64,000 nt of DNA from Coprococcus aceti (GTDB lineage: Bacteria > Bacillota > Clostridia > Lachnospirales > Lachnospiraceae), in NCBI RefSeq assembly GCF_025567285.1, contig NZ_JAOQJT010000001.1, positions 310,001 through 374,000 of the forward strand, given 5' to 3'. Positions 27,888-36,945 of this stretch are shown here, in pieces (position 1 is the stretch's first letter; each line of letters starts with the position of its first letter). The notes under the pieces were generated by a model that did not search any database, was not told the DNA's origin, and worked only from the letters and a program-made list of their open reading frames with translations. Made by a program: the position numbers and the translations under genes.

Positions 27888-28101
27888 GCTGTATCTGCCC
27901 GGCTGATGATGGCTGCATTTATATACTGTGGCATCACGTTCCCCTTCCCTCACTTCAGCTTGCTTTTATCTGCACACTGCTTTGACCGCGATAAGGGCAA
28001 TGCGGTCTCCGCAGTGGCAAAAAGCGCTGAAGCTCAGTCGTGTTCACTATCGATGTCGCAGTATATAAATGCAGCCATGCATGCAGCCGGGCAGATACAG
28101 C
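27888..28101. repeat. 214-nt extended palindrome, MITE-like
   Basis: Arms 27888-27928 and 28059-28101 are inverted copies (41 against 43 bases, differing at a 2-base indel and about one mismatch). Inside, further pairs are nested in register: TTCAGC/GCTGAA, CTTTT/AAAAG, CACTGC/GCAGTG and GACCGC/GCGGTC around a 12-base loop. No transposase is nearby. Long open frames cross it on both strands, but these follow from the symmetry and are not supported as genes. It could be a miniature inverted-repeat element or a stable structured transcript. Confidence 0.7.
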
Positions 28102-28560
28102 TGTTCGTGGTGGAAGGAGAAGAAATTATCAGTCGCGTCTAGCTATCGATTAGGTGGCATGCATAAAAGTGGCAGGCGCATGCAAGGAAGGCTGGGCTGT
28201 GGAGATATTTATATATTGTAAAATCTTGGGCCAGTGTTCCGCTTCCTTCGCTCTATTTTCCTGCAAGGGTTATATGTGGGGGGGAGTTACAATTTTATCC
28301 TACAGCAGCTATTTTGTTGGAGATAGAGAAAATATTCCAGATTACGGGAGGGCAAGATGTTCAGCCGGAAACAAGCTGGATCCTCAGCTGGAAACAGGCA
28401 AGGTTTCGAGTCACGGACAGGTGAGGAAAATTTCTTGACGGTATAGATGAAGAAATAATAATAAAAGTACAGATATTCTCTGCGGTATTTGATATAATTA
28501 CACTGCTGGAAAAGACCGGTGAACCGGGTGGCATTTGATATATAGAAAGGATTTCTGTTA
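28102..28560. other. Gene-free spacer before regulatory genes
   Basis: No supported gene. Around 28195-28270 the sequence (ATTTATATATTGT, then GTGTTCCGCTTCC) resembles a decayed copy of the left half of the preceding palindrome. TATAAT at 28493-28498 is the likely -10 of the response-regulator gene. Confidence 0.4.
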
Positions 28561-28561
28561 G

Positions 28562-30169
28562 ATGGATAAATACAAGGTTATCCTTGTCGATGACGAGGAA
28601 GAGGTTATAGATGTTATAGAGAGAAAGATCCACTGGGATATGCTCGGATTTGATGTTGTGGGCAGTGCCAACAACGGTGTTAAGGCTCTTGAACTGGTGG
28701 AGAAGCTGCAGCCGGATGTGGTCATAACGGACATCAAGATGCCATACATGGACGGCCTCGAACTGTCCAGGAGACTTAACAATGATTATCAGAATATACA
28801 CATCATCATATTTACAGGATTTGATGAGTTTGAGTATGCCAAGGAGGCAGTGCACCTTGAGATAGAGGAGTACATGCTCAAGCCTATAAATGCCTTAGAA
28901 CTTTCAGACTGCCTGAAGAGGGTCAAGAACTCTCTGGACAAGGAGAGGGAGGAAAAGCTGAATGTGGAAAAGCTTGCAAATTATTTCAATGCATCTCTGC
29001 CTGTTCTTCAGACAAATCTGTTTGTATCCCTGATAGAGGGCAGAGTGAGCGAGTCGGATTATGAGAAATTCCTTGCAGCATACCAGATCGATATGAAGGG
29101 ACCGCTTTATTGCTGCGCGGTTTTTCATACATCGGAGCATCACGTTCCAGATGGAATGAACCCACTTCTGTTGTCAATGTCGGTGGAACAGCAGATCAAG
29201 GACAGAATTGCTGATACATGGACATGCCAGGTGTTTACATACTTGGGCAACACAGTGCTAATCATCGAGATAGCCTCGGAGGATGCCATGTCAGAGCTGA
29301 CGGATGCCTGTGACAGATTCTGCAGATGGGCTTACCGAGTCATGGGCGCCGTGGTGACTGCCGGTATTGGCAGAGTGTGCGACAGTCTTCTGAATATCAA
29401 CAATTCGTATGAGGGTGCCAGGGAAGCTGTATCATACAGGGTTTTATACGGAACCCAGAGGGCTATAAATATTGCTGAGATCGCACCGAAGGAGCAGAAG
29501 GCAGCAGTACAGTATGAAGATGCAAATATGCATGAGCTTATCAAGTCAATATATCTTGGCAAAAGAGATGCCATTGAGGGCGCAGTACATGATGAGATAG
29601 AGAAGCTGCACAGATCTGCACAGACCATGAACAGGTACAAGCTGACGCTCATGGAGATGGTAGGAACATTCTACAGATTCTGCGCAAATAATTTTATAGA
29701 TTTTGACAATTTTTCAGGTGGAATCAGTAACCCATATGAGAAGGTTCCGGAGATGGATGAAGTCACACTCACAGCATGGCTCATAGACACATCTATGGCG
29801 ATCAGCGAGGAATTGAAAAATGCCAGAAATAACACATCCAGAAGAATGGTAACGGATGCCCAGAATATGATAGTTGGCAGGTATATGGAGCCCGATCTGT
29901 CGCTGGATACGGTGTGCTCAGAGCTTGGTGTGTCCAATTCGTATTTTTCATCGGTGTTCAAGAAGGAGACAGGCAAGTCATTTATCTCGTATCTGACGGA
30001 TTACAGGATGGATCACGCAGCCAATCTCATACTTGAGACAAATGAGAAAAGCTATAAGATAGCAGAGCAGGTGGGATATCAGGATGCAAATTACTTCAGC
30101 TACGTGTTCAAGAAGAGATTTGGAATGTCGCCATCAAAGTACAGAACTGAACATACGGGGAATAAGTAG
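28562..30169 (+). CDS. Response regulator, YesN type with AraC DNA-binding domain
   Basis: Cytoplasmic transcription regulator of 535 residues. The receiver domain (1-120) has the acidic pocket VDDEEE and phospho-acceptor Asp57 (VVITDIKMP). The middle region (about 140-410) is a variable linker domain, and the C-terminal 100 residues contain two AraC helix-turn-helix motifs ending in SYVFKKRFGMSPSKYR. It is followed by its sensor kinase and two binding proteins. By context it probably activates the adjacent sugar transporter in response to extracellular sugar. AAAGGA is about 11 bases before the ATG. Confidence 0.93.
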   Translation: MDKYKVILVDDEEEVIDVIERKIHWDMLGFDVVGSANNGVKALELVEKLQPDVVITDIKMPYMDGLELSRRLNNDYQNIHIIIFTGFDEFEYAKEAVHLEIEEYMLKPINALELSDCLKRVKNSLDKEREEKLNVEKLANYFNASLPVLQTNLFVSLIEGRVSESDYEKFLAAYQIDMKGPLYCCAVFHTSEHHVPDGMNPLLLSMSVEQQIKDRIADTWTCQVFTYLGNTVLIIEIASEDAMSELTDACDRFCRWAYRVMGAVVTAGIGRVCDSLLNINNSYEGAREAVSYRVLYGTQRAINIAEIAPKEQKAAVQYEDANMHELIKSIYLGKRDAIEGAVHDEIEKLHRSAQTMNRYKLTLMEMVGTFYRFCANNFIDFDNFSGGISNPYEKVPEMDEVTLTAWLIDTSMAISEELKNARNNTSRRMVTDAQNMIVGRYMEPDLSLDTVCSELGVSNSYFSSVFKKETGKSFISYLTDYRMDHAANLILETNEKSYKIAEQVGYQDANYFSYVFKKRFGMSPSKYRTEHTGNK

Positions 30170-30201
30170 AGCAGAGAAAGTATAAGGGGAGTAGAATTGT
30201 T

Positions 30202-32106
30202 TTGAAGATTAGAGAGAAAAAGGATGCTCAGGGCAAAATGCAGAAAAATAAATATTCTCTGCGCACGAGGCTGCGAGGCTGGTTTCATCATGGCAGATTT
30301 ATAGGATTTGACATACAGTCAATAATAATGGCGGTGCTCACAGGACTGACGATAACCACAACTGTTGTTATGGGATTTCTTATTTACAATAGATTCAAGC
30401 TTGCGATAAAGCAGACTGCAGTGTCAAATGCAGAAAGCATGATAGAGAGTACTGTGGATAAAGTGGATACAGACCTGGCAGGCATTAGACAGATATCTAA
30501 TGGAGTGAATTATAACATTATCCAGGAATATGACATCTCCAGTCAGGAGTTCAGCAGACAGTTCAGCCTTTTATATGAGGTGAATGTTGACAAAGTGCAG
30601 AGTATGGCGTTGTACGACAATTCCGGTAAGCTTGTTGCTGCGGAGCCGGTTGCAGTGCAGAAGGATAAGGTTAATGTCGAGGAACAGGAATGGTACAAGA
30701 ATGCATCTGAAGATATAGAGAATATGCACTTTTCTACACCTCATATACAAGATCTGTTTCAAGATGGCGCCAACAGGTATTATTGGGTCATATCCCTCAG
30801 CCGTTCTGTTGATATCAATGATGGAGATAAGCCGGTAAACGGCGTGCTTCTGATAGATATGAAGTATTCCGTGATCGAGGAGGCTCTTTCAAGGATCAAT
30901 GATTCTTCAAGTGAGACTTATTATTATCTGTGCAACCGTGACGGAGATATCATATACCATCCGCGAAGAGCAGAGATAGACAGAGGCTTTTTCACAGAGG
31001 AAAGTACAGAGGCAGCGGTATACGATGACGGTACATATGAGATCAAGATGACGGGTGGCACAGAAAATGTTGTTGTCAGCAGTATAGCCTACACTGGATG
31101 GAAGATCATAGGAGTTGTCCCGGAAAGTGTTCAGACTGCCAGCATCAATCAGTACAGATATTACATCATAACTACGGTTGTGATATTGCTTATGATGCTC
31201 TTGTGGGTGAACAGGATCATAACAAAGAAAATCTCAAAGCCTATACTTAAGCTGAATGAATCAGTAAAGTCATATGAGACAGGTGGAACCACGGATATAT
31301 ATATTGGAGGATCTTCCGAGATAAGACATCTGGGATATTCGGTCAAGAAATCCTATGAGCAGATAGAGATTCTGATGCAGGAGATAATCAGACAGCAGAA
31401 TGAGCGGAGAAAGAGTGAGATGGATGCGCTCCAGAGTCAGATCAATCCGCATTTCCTATATAATACACTGGAGTCCATAACATGGATGGTGGAGGCGAAC
31501 AGAAATACAGATGCAGTATTTATGATATCTGAGCTTGCAAAGCTGCTGAGGATAAGTCTGTCAAAGGGCAGAACTGTCATAAGGATAGCGGACGAGATCC
31601 AGCACAGCACGAGTTACATGAACATACAGAAGGTAAGATATAAAGAAAGATTTGCTACAGAATTTATCATAGACGAAGAGATAAATGATTATTGTACAGT
31701 TAAACTTATCGTGCAGCCGATCCTGGAAAATGCAATATACTACGGTGTGGGCAACATGGATGAGGACGATGGCGGCAAGATAACTGTCCGCGGTGAGAAG
31801 AAGGGCAATGACATCTACATTTCAGTTGAGGATAATGGCATGGGTATGTCGGAGGATGTTGTCCGGAACATCCTTGTGGACAACAATAAGGTGCCAAAGC
31901 ATGGCTCCGGAGTGGGTGTTATCAATGTTCACTCCAGGATAAAGCTGATGTTTGGCAGCGAATATGGATTAAAGGTTTACAGTGAGCCGGACGAGGGAAC
32001 AAAGGTTGTCATTCACATTCCAGCCATTCCTTACACGGAGGAGAACAGAGAGAGACTTGAGAGGCAGGATTTTGGAAGGGGGATGGTGACAGATGAAGAA
32101 GAGTAA
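30202..32106 (+). CDS. Sensor histidine kinase, YesM/LytS type
   Basis: Membrane kinase of 634 residues. A first helix at about 37-60 is followed by a roughly 250-residue extracellular sensor of Cache-like character, a second helix (about 316-337), a HAMP-like linker, the His_kinase domain with His417 in SQINPHFLYNTLES, and an ATP-binding domain (ENAIYYGVGN, DNGMGMS). TTG at 30202 is taken as start because AAGGGGAG lies about 10 bases upstream; the next in-frame ATG is residue 13. It overlaps the following binding-protein gene by 14 bases, which suggests that the two products work together in sugar sensing. Confidence 0.9.
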   Translation: MKIREKKDAQGKMQKNKYSLRTRLRGWFHHGRFIGFDIQSIIMAVLTGLTITTTVVMGFLIYNRFKLAIKQTAVSNAESMIESTVDKVDTDLAGIRQISNGVNYNIIQEYDISSQEFSRQFSLLYEVNVDKVQSMALYDNSGKLVAAEPVAVQKDKVNVEEQEWYKNASEDIENMHFSTPHIQDLFQDGANRYYWVISLSRSVDINDGDKPVNGVLLIDMKYSVIEEALSRINDSSSETYYYLCNRDGDIIYHPRRAEIDRGFFTEESTEAAVYDDGTYEIKMTGGTENVVVSSIAYTGWKIIGVVPESVQTASINQYRYYIITTVVILLMMLLWVNRIITKKISKPILKLNESVKSYETGGTTDIYIGGSSEIRHLGYSVKKSYEQIEILMQEIIRQQNERRKSEMDALQSQINPHFLYNTLESITWMVEANRNTDAVFMISELAKLLRISLSKGRTVIRIADEIQHSTSYMNIQKVRYKERFATEFIIDEEINDYCTVKLIVQPILENAIYYGVGNMDEDDGGKITVRGEKKGNDIYISVEDNGMGMSEDVVRNILVDNNKVPKHGSGVGVINVHSRIKLMFGSEYGLKVYSEPDEGTKVVIHIPAIPYTEENRERLERQDFGRGMVTDEEE

Positions 32107-33055
32107 GATAACCTTTCTGATCGCGGAGCTGTTTCTGGTGGTTATAGCCGGATTCTTTATACACCAGATATTCCGGGAAAATGTGCCTCAGAAAAGAGTA
32201 GCGGTCATACTTTCAAATTCCGGTGATAAGAGGTGGGATGGACTTATAAATGGACTAAAACAATCAGCAAATGTCAATGATGTCCATCTTATCATATGCA
32301 ACACCGATGATATCGAGTCAGCCCAGGATGAGAAGGAACTCATAGATGAACAGCTTGAAAATGATGTAGATGCATTCATAATTTGTCCTGCACCGGGCGA
32401 GGATACATCGGATATGCTGGGACAGCTTGGCGATGTACCATTTGTACTTATAACCCAGGATGCATACAGTGAAGATGGCGCCTCGGGATTTGTCACGATA
32501 AAACCTGATAACTACAAGATAGGATATACCCTTGGAGAACAGATCAGGGCAAATGATGCGGACGGACTCCGTGGCAAAAGCATAGGCATTATAACCGGAT
32601 ATTCCCAGACAGAGGGAAGTGTGAGCGGAAAAGCAGGACTTATGGATGCGATAGAAGGAACCGGATGCGAGGTGAGCTGGGTGTACAGCCGATGTGGCAA
32701 TCAGAACATATGTGACATTGTGGATATTCTGGGAAAGGTGGACTACATGGTTGTGATGGACACATATGCGATCGATGAGATAGGAGAGAATGCGGATAAC
32801 GGTATGTACAATGGCGCCCAGATATATGGAATGGGGACCAGCGTAAAATCTGTGGCGCTGCTTGATGCGGGCAAGATAAAGTGCCTTGTTATTCCGGATG
32901 GATACGGTGTTGGCTATGCCAGTGTGACAGAGGTAGTAAAGGGTCTGAACAGCAGATTGTATACGATGAAGAGTCGGGAGGAGGGCATAAAGATAATATA
33001 CAGTGACGATTTGTTCTCCGATGATGTAGAGAGGTTTTTATATTCATATGAGTAG
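32093..33055 (+). CDS. Membrane-anchored periplasmic-binding-protein-like sensor subunit
   Basis: The 320-residue protein has one N-terminal membrane helix (about 6-25) without a lipobox, followed by a type I periplasmic-binding-protein fold (RVAVILSNSGDKRWDGLINGL, DAFIICPAPGED, GIITGYSQTEGSVSGKAGLMDAI). Genes of this kind overlapping a YesM-type kinase usually encode the ligand-binding partner of the kinase, giving a three-component sensor. It overlaps the kinase gene by 14 bases and the next binding-protein gene by 8. GGAAGGGGG lies upstream of the ATG. Ligand is not determined by sequence. Confidence 0.85.
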   Translation: MKKSKITFLIAELFLVVIAGFFIHQIFRENVPQKRVAVILSNSGDKRWDGLINGLKQSANVNDVHLIICNTDDIESAQDEKELIDEQLENDVDAFIICPAPGEDTSDMLGQLGDVPFVLITQDAYSEDGASGFVTIKPDNYKIGYTLGEQIRANDADGLRGKSIGIITGYSQTEGSVSGKAGLMDAIEGTGCEVSWVYSRCGNQNICDIVDILGKVDYMVVMDTYAIDEIGENADNGMYNGAQIYGMGTSVKSVALLDAGKIKCLVIPDGYGVGYASVTEVVKGLNSRLYTMKSREEGIKIIYSDDLFSDDVERFLYSYE

Positions 33056-34088
33056 ACAGAAACGAAGAAAAATATATGTGCTTTTGCTGGCAGCTGCGAT
33101 GATAGTCTCGCTTATGGGCTGCGGCAGCAGCAATAAAAAATCAAACAAAACCATGAGAGTCGGGGTGGTCACTTATACAGCAGATGATCCATTCATAAAT
33201 GCCATGATTGAAAAGGTGAAATCTCAGCTTAAGACTATGGAGACCACAAACATGAATGTGATAGTATCGGTGAGAAGTGGTGATAATGATCAGCGTGAGC
33301 AGGATGAGATAGTTGATGAGATGATAGATGCAGGCTGCGATGTGCTGTGTGTAAATCTTGTAGACAGAACCGCACCGGCAAATATTATCAAGTCAGCAAG
33401 GCAGAGTGATATACCAGTGATCTTTTTCAACAGAGAGCCGGTGCGTGATGACCTGATGCAGTGGGAAAAGCTCTACTATGTTGGCTGTGACGCAAAAGAA
33501 TCCGGTGATATGCAGGGGGAGATTGCGGCAAATTATATAAAGAAGCACAGCGAAGTGGATCGCAACGGTGATGGCAAGATACAGTATGTTCTTCTGGAGG
33601 GGGAGGCCGGACATCAGGATGCCATAAGCAGAACCGACTGTTCGGTGAAGACCATCATGGATAAGGGAGTGGATCTTGAGAAGCTCAGTTATCAGTTTGC
33701 AGACTGGAACAGAGGTCAGGCGGAGAACAGAATGACTCAGCTTATAAGTCAGTATGGCAGTCAGATAGAGCTTGTCATATCCAACAATGATGAGATGGCA
33801 CTGGGCGCAGTTGAGGCGTACGATAACTCAAGTATAAGCCGGGACAAATGGCCTGTGATCTTTGGAATAGACGGACTTGATGATGCTCTCCAGGCGATAA
33901 AGCAGGGAAACATGCAGGGAACAGTTTACAATGACAAGGAGGCCCAGGCGGGAGAGATAGCGCGGTTGGCAGTTGATCTCTTCAAGGGAAACAGCATTGA
34001 TGGTCATAATCTTGACGAGGGCAAATATTACGTGTCGCCTTACTGGAAGGTCGATGTTGACAGCGTGGATGATTTCCTGCACAGATAA
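33048..34088 (+). CDS. Galactose/glucose-type binding lipoprotein, canonical topology
   Basis: Lipoprotein (SLMGC, Cys25) of 346 residues with the normal MglB domain order: VGVVTYTADDPF, VLCVNLVDRTAP, IPVIFFNREP, calcium loop DRNGDGKIQ, GHQDAISR, ISNNDEMALGA, FGIDGLDDA and TVYNDKEAQ. The sugar-contact Asp, Asn, His, Asp and Arg positions are all present. It is translationally coupled to the preceding sensor subunit (ATGAGTAG overlap) and so probably feeds the kinase pathway, whereas the permuted paralogue sits with the transporter. It serves as the internal reference for the permutation. Confidence 0.92.
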   Translation: MSRQKRRKIYVLLLAAAMIVSLMGCGSSNKKSNKTMRVGVVTYTADDPFINAMIEKVKSQLKTMETTNMNVIVSVRSGDNDQREQDEIVDEMIDAGCDVLCVNLVDRTAPANIIKSARQSDIPVIFFNREPVRDDLMQWEKLYYVGCDAKESGDMQGEIAANYIKKHSEVDRNGDGKIQYVLLEGEAGHQDAISRTDCSVKTIMDKGVDLEKLSYQFADWNRGQAENRMTQLISQYGSQIELVISNNDEMALGAVEAYDNSSISRDKWPVIFGIDGLDDALQAIKQGNMQGTVYNDKEAQAGEIARLAVDLFKGNSIDGHNLDEGKYYVSPYWKVDVDSVDDFLHR

Positions 34089-34132
34089 GGGTAACCGACT
34101 GATACATGAATAAAGAATCGTGAATTAAAAGC

Positions 34133-34205
34133 ATATATAATTGGATAAGATCTGTCTGGAAAAATTATCAAGAACTAATGTAGAGATACAGATCCAATTA
34201 TATAT
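34133..34205. repeat. 14-bp perfect inverted repeat before hypothetical gene
   Basis: ATATATAATTGGAT (34133-34146) and ATCCAATTATATAT (34192-34205) are exact inverted copies around 45 bases; adjoining GATCTGT and ACAGATC add partial pairing. It ends 3 bases before the GGAAGG ribosome site of the next gene. Confidence 0.65.
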
Positions 34206-34220
34206 TCGGGAAGGATGCAT

Positions 34221-34802
34221 ATGGAAAATAGCTGGATAGAAGAATTTTACGGAGAGACGGATGCGGATAAGAGACTTGAACTGCTGGAAAATAACAGCAC
34301 GGATATGGATGGTGACAGCGCCGGTTCGTCTACTGCCTTCCGTCAGAGATTGTGGACGGCGAGATATGGCAAGAGAAAGCCGAAGAATGATGCATTTGTG
34401 GGCTGCCTTATGGAGCTCAAATACATATCGGAGGGCGGTTCTGTTGACATCGGAGGTCAGAAAAAGAAACAGGCAGTGGAGATTATAAGCAAGCTCTGCC
34501 TGTTCGACGCAGACAGGAGAAGTGCCGAGGAACAGGAGATATTGCTATATGAACTCAAGAATGCGTTTCTCAAGTTCATCGAGGTGAGCAGAGGCGGCAG
34601 AGGTTTCACATCCATAGCATTTGGTATGGGGCAGCTCTCGGATGAGGGCGTGGCGAAGAAGATCGCAGATCAGATAAGCTCCATCGCATTTGACGCGCCG
34701 CATATGCTGCACATGGACAAGGAATTTGCCATACTTCAGAGCGCAGCACTGGCGGCATTCAGGCAGGAGTATCCGAACAGGGAGCATTTCTTAAGAAAAT
34801 GA
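34221..34802 (+). CDS. Conserved hypothetical protein (DUF6553-like)
   Basis: Unknown function. The 193-residue, probably cytoplasmic and helical protein has a conserved-looking core (RQRLWTARYGKRKPKNDAFVG, then RGGRGFTSIAFGMGQLSDE). It resembles the Lachnospiraceae family DUF6553, a recollection I cannot check. The ATG at 34221 is preferred over 34215 because GGAAGG (34209-34214) is 6 bases before it. It is flanked by an inverted repeat upstream and a terminator downstream and appears monocistronic. Confidence 0.7.
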   Translation: MENSWIEEFYGETDADKRLELLENNSTDMDGDSAGSSTAFRQRLWTARYGKRKPKNDAFVGCLMELKYISEGGSVDIGGQKKKQAVEIISKLCLFDADRRSAEEQEILLYELKNAFLKFIEVSRGGRGFTSIAFGMGQLSDEGVAKKIADQISSIAFDAPHMLHMDKEFAILQSAALAAFRQEYPNREHFLRK

Positions 34803-34839
34803 TAGCATAGACGGAATGGCTATGTGTGAACAGATCAAA

Positions 34840-34884
34840 AGACCATCATGTATTTAGTGTTAAAATGCATGATGGTCTTATCTA
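34840..34884. terminator. Convergent terminator
   Basis: AGACCATCATG (34840-34850) pairs with CATGATGGTCT (34868-34878), followed by TTATCTATT. It lies between convergent genes. Confidence 0.75.
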
Positions 34885-34906
34885 TTGTGCCTGTTTTGGC
34901 GTTATC

Positions 34907-36382
34907 TCATGAATGTATGGATTCGAAGATAGAATAAGTATCATCAGAATCCCTGGTGTTCATAAATATCACTTCATCCCTTGTCTTTATCATGATGATG
35001 GGATAACTGTCTGCGTATACATACAGCTCACATTTGCCGTAGGTGCTGCTCTTGAAATGGCCGATCAGGTATTCATCGGTGGCACCTCCGTTGATACGGA
35101 CAAAATCATCGTCTGGCAGTTCATCCAGAAGCTGAACCTCCTCGATGTCATCAAAATATATCTCCGATGAGTATATGGCAGCAGACACAGTGAGTTTGTT
35201 GGAGTCAAGATGAGTGTCAATATGCACGTTTATGAATGGCACAAGCACGCCTATCGTCCAGACAATGCAGGCGGTGATAAGGATATATGTAAGTCCTGTA
35301 AAAATCTTTGCGCTCCTGGTGGCATAGTTAAATGTATAATTTCCACTTTGCAATCTGTTCTGAACCAGCACATGCGGGTCGGAAGGATTGTAGTAATATC
35401 CGGTTTTCCAGTATTCGTCGTCATCCACGTAGAGAGGCTGGGTGTCGGCGGTCAAGAGTTCACGTTTTCTGCTTTGTGCCATGAGGAGAGGTGCAAACAA
35501 TCCGATGGCAGCAAGAGTCTGGACAAATATATAGACATAGAGTGCGGAGCTGCACAGCGAGACATCTACAAGCGCACCCTTGAAATTTAGGATATCAGAA
35601 AGCGAAATTTGCCGGGACTTACTGGCTGATGATATGCAATGAATCAGGGTGTCAATAGTGATATATACCCATGCGACAGCATTTGTTGCCGAAAGAATCA
35701 GCATTGCAAGTCCCTTGTATATCTTCATGGTTCTATTGACGGTCTGGTTGAGCTGGGTATCCGAGCTGTACACAGTTCGCTCGTGTCGGTTTACATATAT
35801 GTGGAATATCATGGATGTAAGTGACATCAGGACGGAGCAGAGTCCCATTATTATCATTGTGGTTGATATGACCGCACTTTTCCCTATCGCAAATGGTACT
35901 AGGCAAATGAGCTCTACAAGGATTATTATTCCATGATAATTGAAACTGATCTCACTTTTGCCGATCTGGGTTGACACATTTGTATCAATGTAACGTTTTC
36001 TTCTTTGATCAGGGACCACCCAGTCATTTTTCATCTTTAGGGCATACATTTTCCTGTGCGCAGAGTTGTTTGCATATGTTATAAGGAAACAGAATGCGAT
36101 CATCCAGACAGTGTATGCCAGTATGAATATAATGATCTCCCAGAATACGACAAAGCACAGGGCTGTTCCAAGGATGAGATTTATCCAGATAATCCGGTTC
36201 ATCTTACGTCTGGCAGCAGCAACAATATTCAGGATGGTTTCGTCTTCAATGTGTTCCTTTGGAATGTGGACACCCAGGAGCATTCCCTCGGTATACGAAT
36301 AATTACTTGTATATACGAACTTCATTATGAGCAGTATGAAGAAGTTCATAAACAGGAAGATGATAAATAATGCTATGCTCAT
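34907..36382 (-). CDS. DUF5808/DUF1648-type multi-pass membrane protein
   Basis: The 491-residue protein has about eight membrane helices, a DUF5808-like motif (DDEYWKTGYYYNPSDPHVLVQNR, about 318-340) and a C-terminal soluble part after the last helix (about 395-491) resembling a bacterial PH-like domain. Families of this kind often sit under a GntR-type (YtrA-like) regulator, as here: its gene follows the regulator after 21 bases with AAAGGAG before the ATG. The role is unknown; envelope stress or antimicrobial-peptide response is a reasonable guess from context only. Confidence 0.75.
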   Translation of the reverse strand: MSIALFIIFLFMNFFILLIMKFVYTSNYSYTEGMLLGVHIPKEHIEDETILNIVAAARRKMNRIIWINLILGTALCFVVFWEIIIFILAYTVWMIAFCFLITYANNSAHRKMYALKMKNDWVVPDQRRKRYIDTNVSTQIGKSEISFNYHGIIILVELICLVPFAIGKSAVISTTMIIMGLCSVLMSLTSMIFHIYVNRHERTVYSSDTQLNQTVNRTMKIYKGLAMLILSATNAVAWVYITIDTLIHCISSASKSRQISLSDILNFKGALVDVSLCSSALYVYIFVQTLAAIGLFAPLLMAQSRKRELLTADTQPLYVDDDEYWKTGYYYNPSDPHVLVQNRLQSGNYTFNYATRSAKIFTGLTYILITACIVWTIGVLVPFINVHIDTHLDSNKLTVSAAIYSSEIYFDDIEEVQLLDELPDDDFVRINGGATDEYLIGHFKSSTYGKCELYVYADSYPIIMIKTRDEVIFMNTRDSDDTYSIFESIHS

Positions 36383-36403
36383 ATGTTGCTCCTTTCTAGT
36401 AAT

Positions 36404-36799
36404 TTAAGTGGATATTTGGATTGGAGAAGACTTCATTTTGGAATATACTTCATCGCATAACTTGAGAAAATCTTCCCGGTTCATCCCGGTTATGCTTGCC
36501 TCGGCGGACAGAAGTTCCAACTCTGACTCCAGCTTGTCACGGAACTCGGCGTTCATATTGATATTTTCTGATACAAATGCTCCAAGCCTTCTGTCAGTTC
36601 TGATATATCCCTCATTTTTTAGTATCTGGTATGTCTTATTCACAGTCATTGTGTTCACGCCGGCATCCGCCGCAAGCTGTCTTACAGTGGGAAGCTTTTC
36701 GCCTGGCTGTATCTCGCCTTTGCCGATTCCCTTTACTATCTGATTGCGCAGCTGTACGTATATGGGTGTGTCACTACTCATGTCAAGCTCTATGATCAT
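36404..36799 (-). CDS. GntR family transcriptional regulator (YtrA subfamily)
   Basis: Short GntR regulator of 131 residues. The N-terminal winged helix (about 10-75; PIYVQLRNQIVKGI, LPTVRQLAADAGVNTMTVNKTYQIL, EGYIRTDRRLGAFV) is followed by a short helical dimerisation tail with no large effector domain, as in YtrA. GGAGGG precedes the ATG on the minus strand. It is the first gene of a two-gene operon with the membrane protein at 34907 and has a palindromic site over its own promoter, so autorepression is likely. Confidence 0.93.
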   Translation of the reverse strand: MIIELDMSSDTPIYVQLRNQIVKGIGKGEIQPGEKLPTVRQLAADAGVNTMTVNKTYQILKNEGYIRTDRRLGAFVSENINMNAEFRDKLESELELLSAEASITGMNREDFLKLCDEVYSKMKSSPIQIST

Positions 36800-36824
36800 G
36801 TGGTGGCCCTCCTTCTTGTATTAC

Positions 36825-36847
36825 CTGTATTATAATATATAATACAG
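36825..36847 (-). promoter_or_regulatory. GntR/YtrA operator overlapping promoter
   Basis: Perfect 10-base arms CTGTATTATA (36825-36834) and TATAATACAG (36838-36847) around ATA. On the minus strand a TTGACT -35 (36859-36864) lies just upstream, so the palindrome covers the -10 region and start site. An extra TGTATTA half-site lies at 36817-36823. Confidence 0.75.
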
Positions 36848-36945
36848 ATTCCGCGATAAGTCAACTATGAGAAATCGCCGTATAAATAAAAATCATCCGT
36901 GAGCAAGTTGATTACCCACAGATGATCCTTATATCTTGTGAAATT

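Noticed and set aside
27617..28142. Overlapping 96- and 106-codon frames on opposite strands
   Set aside because: They cross a terminator or a long palindrome, which makes both strands open in mirrored fashion; no domain is recognisable.
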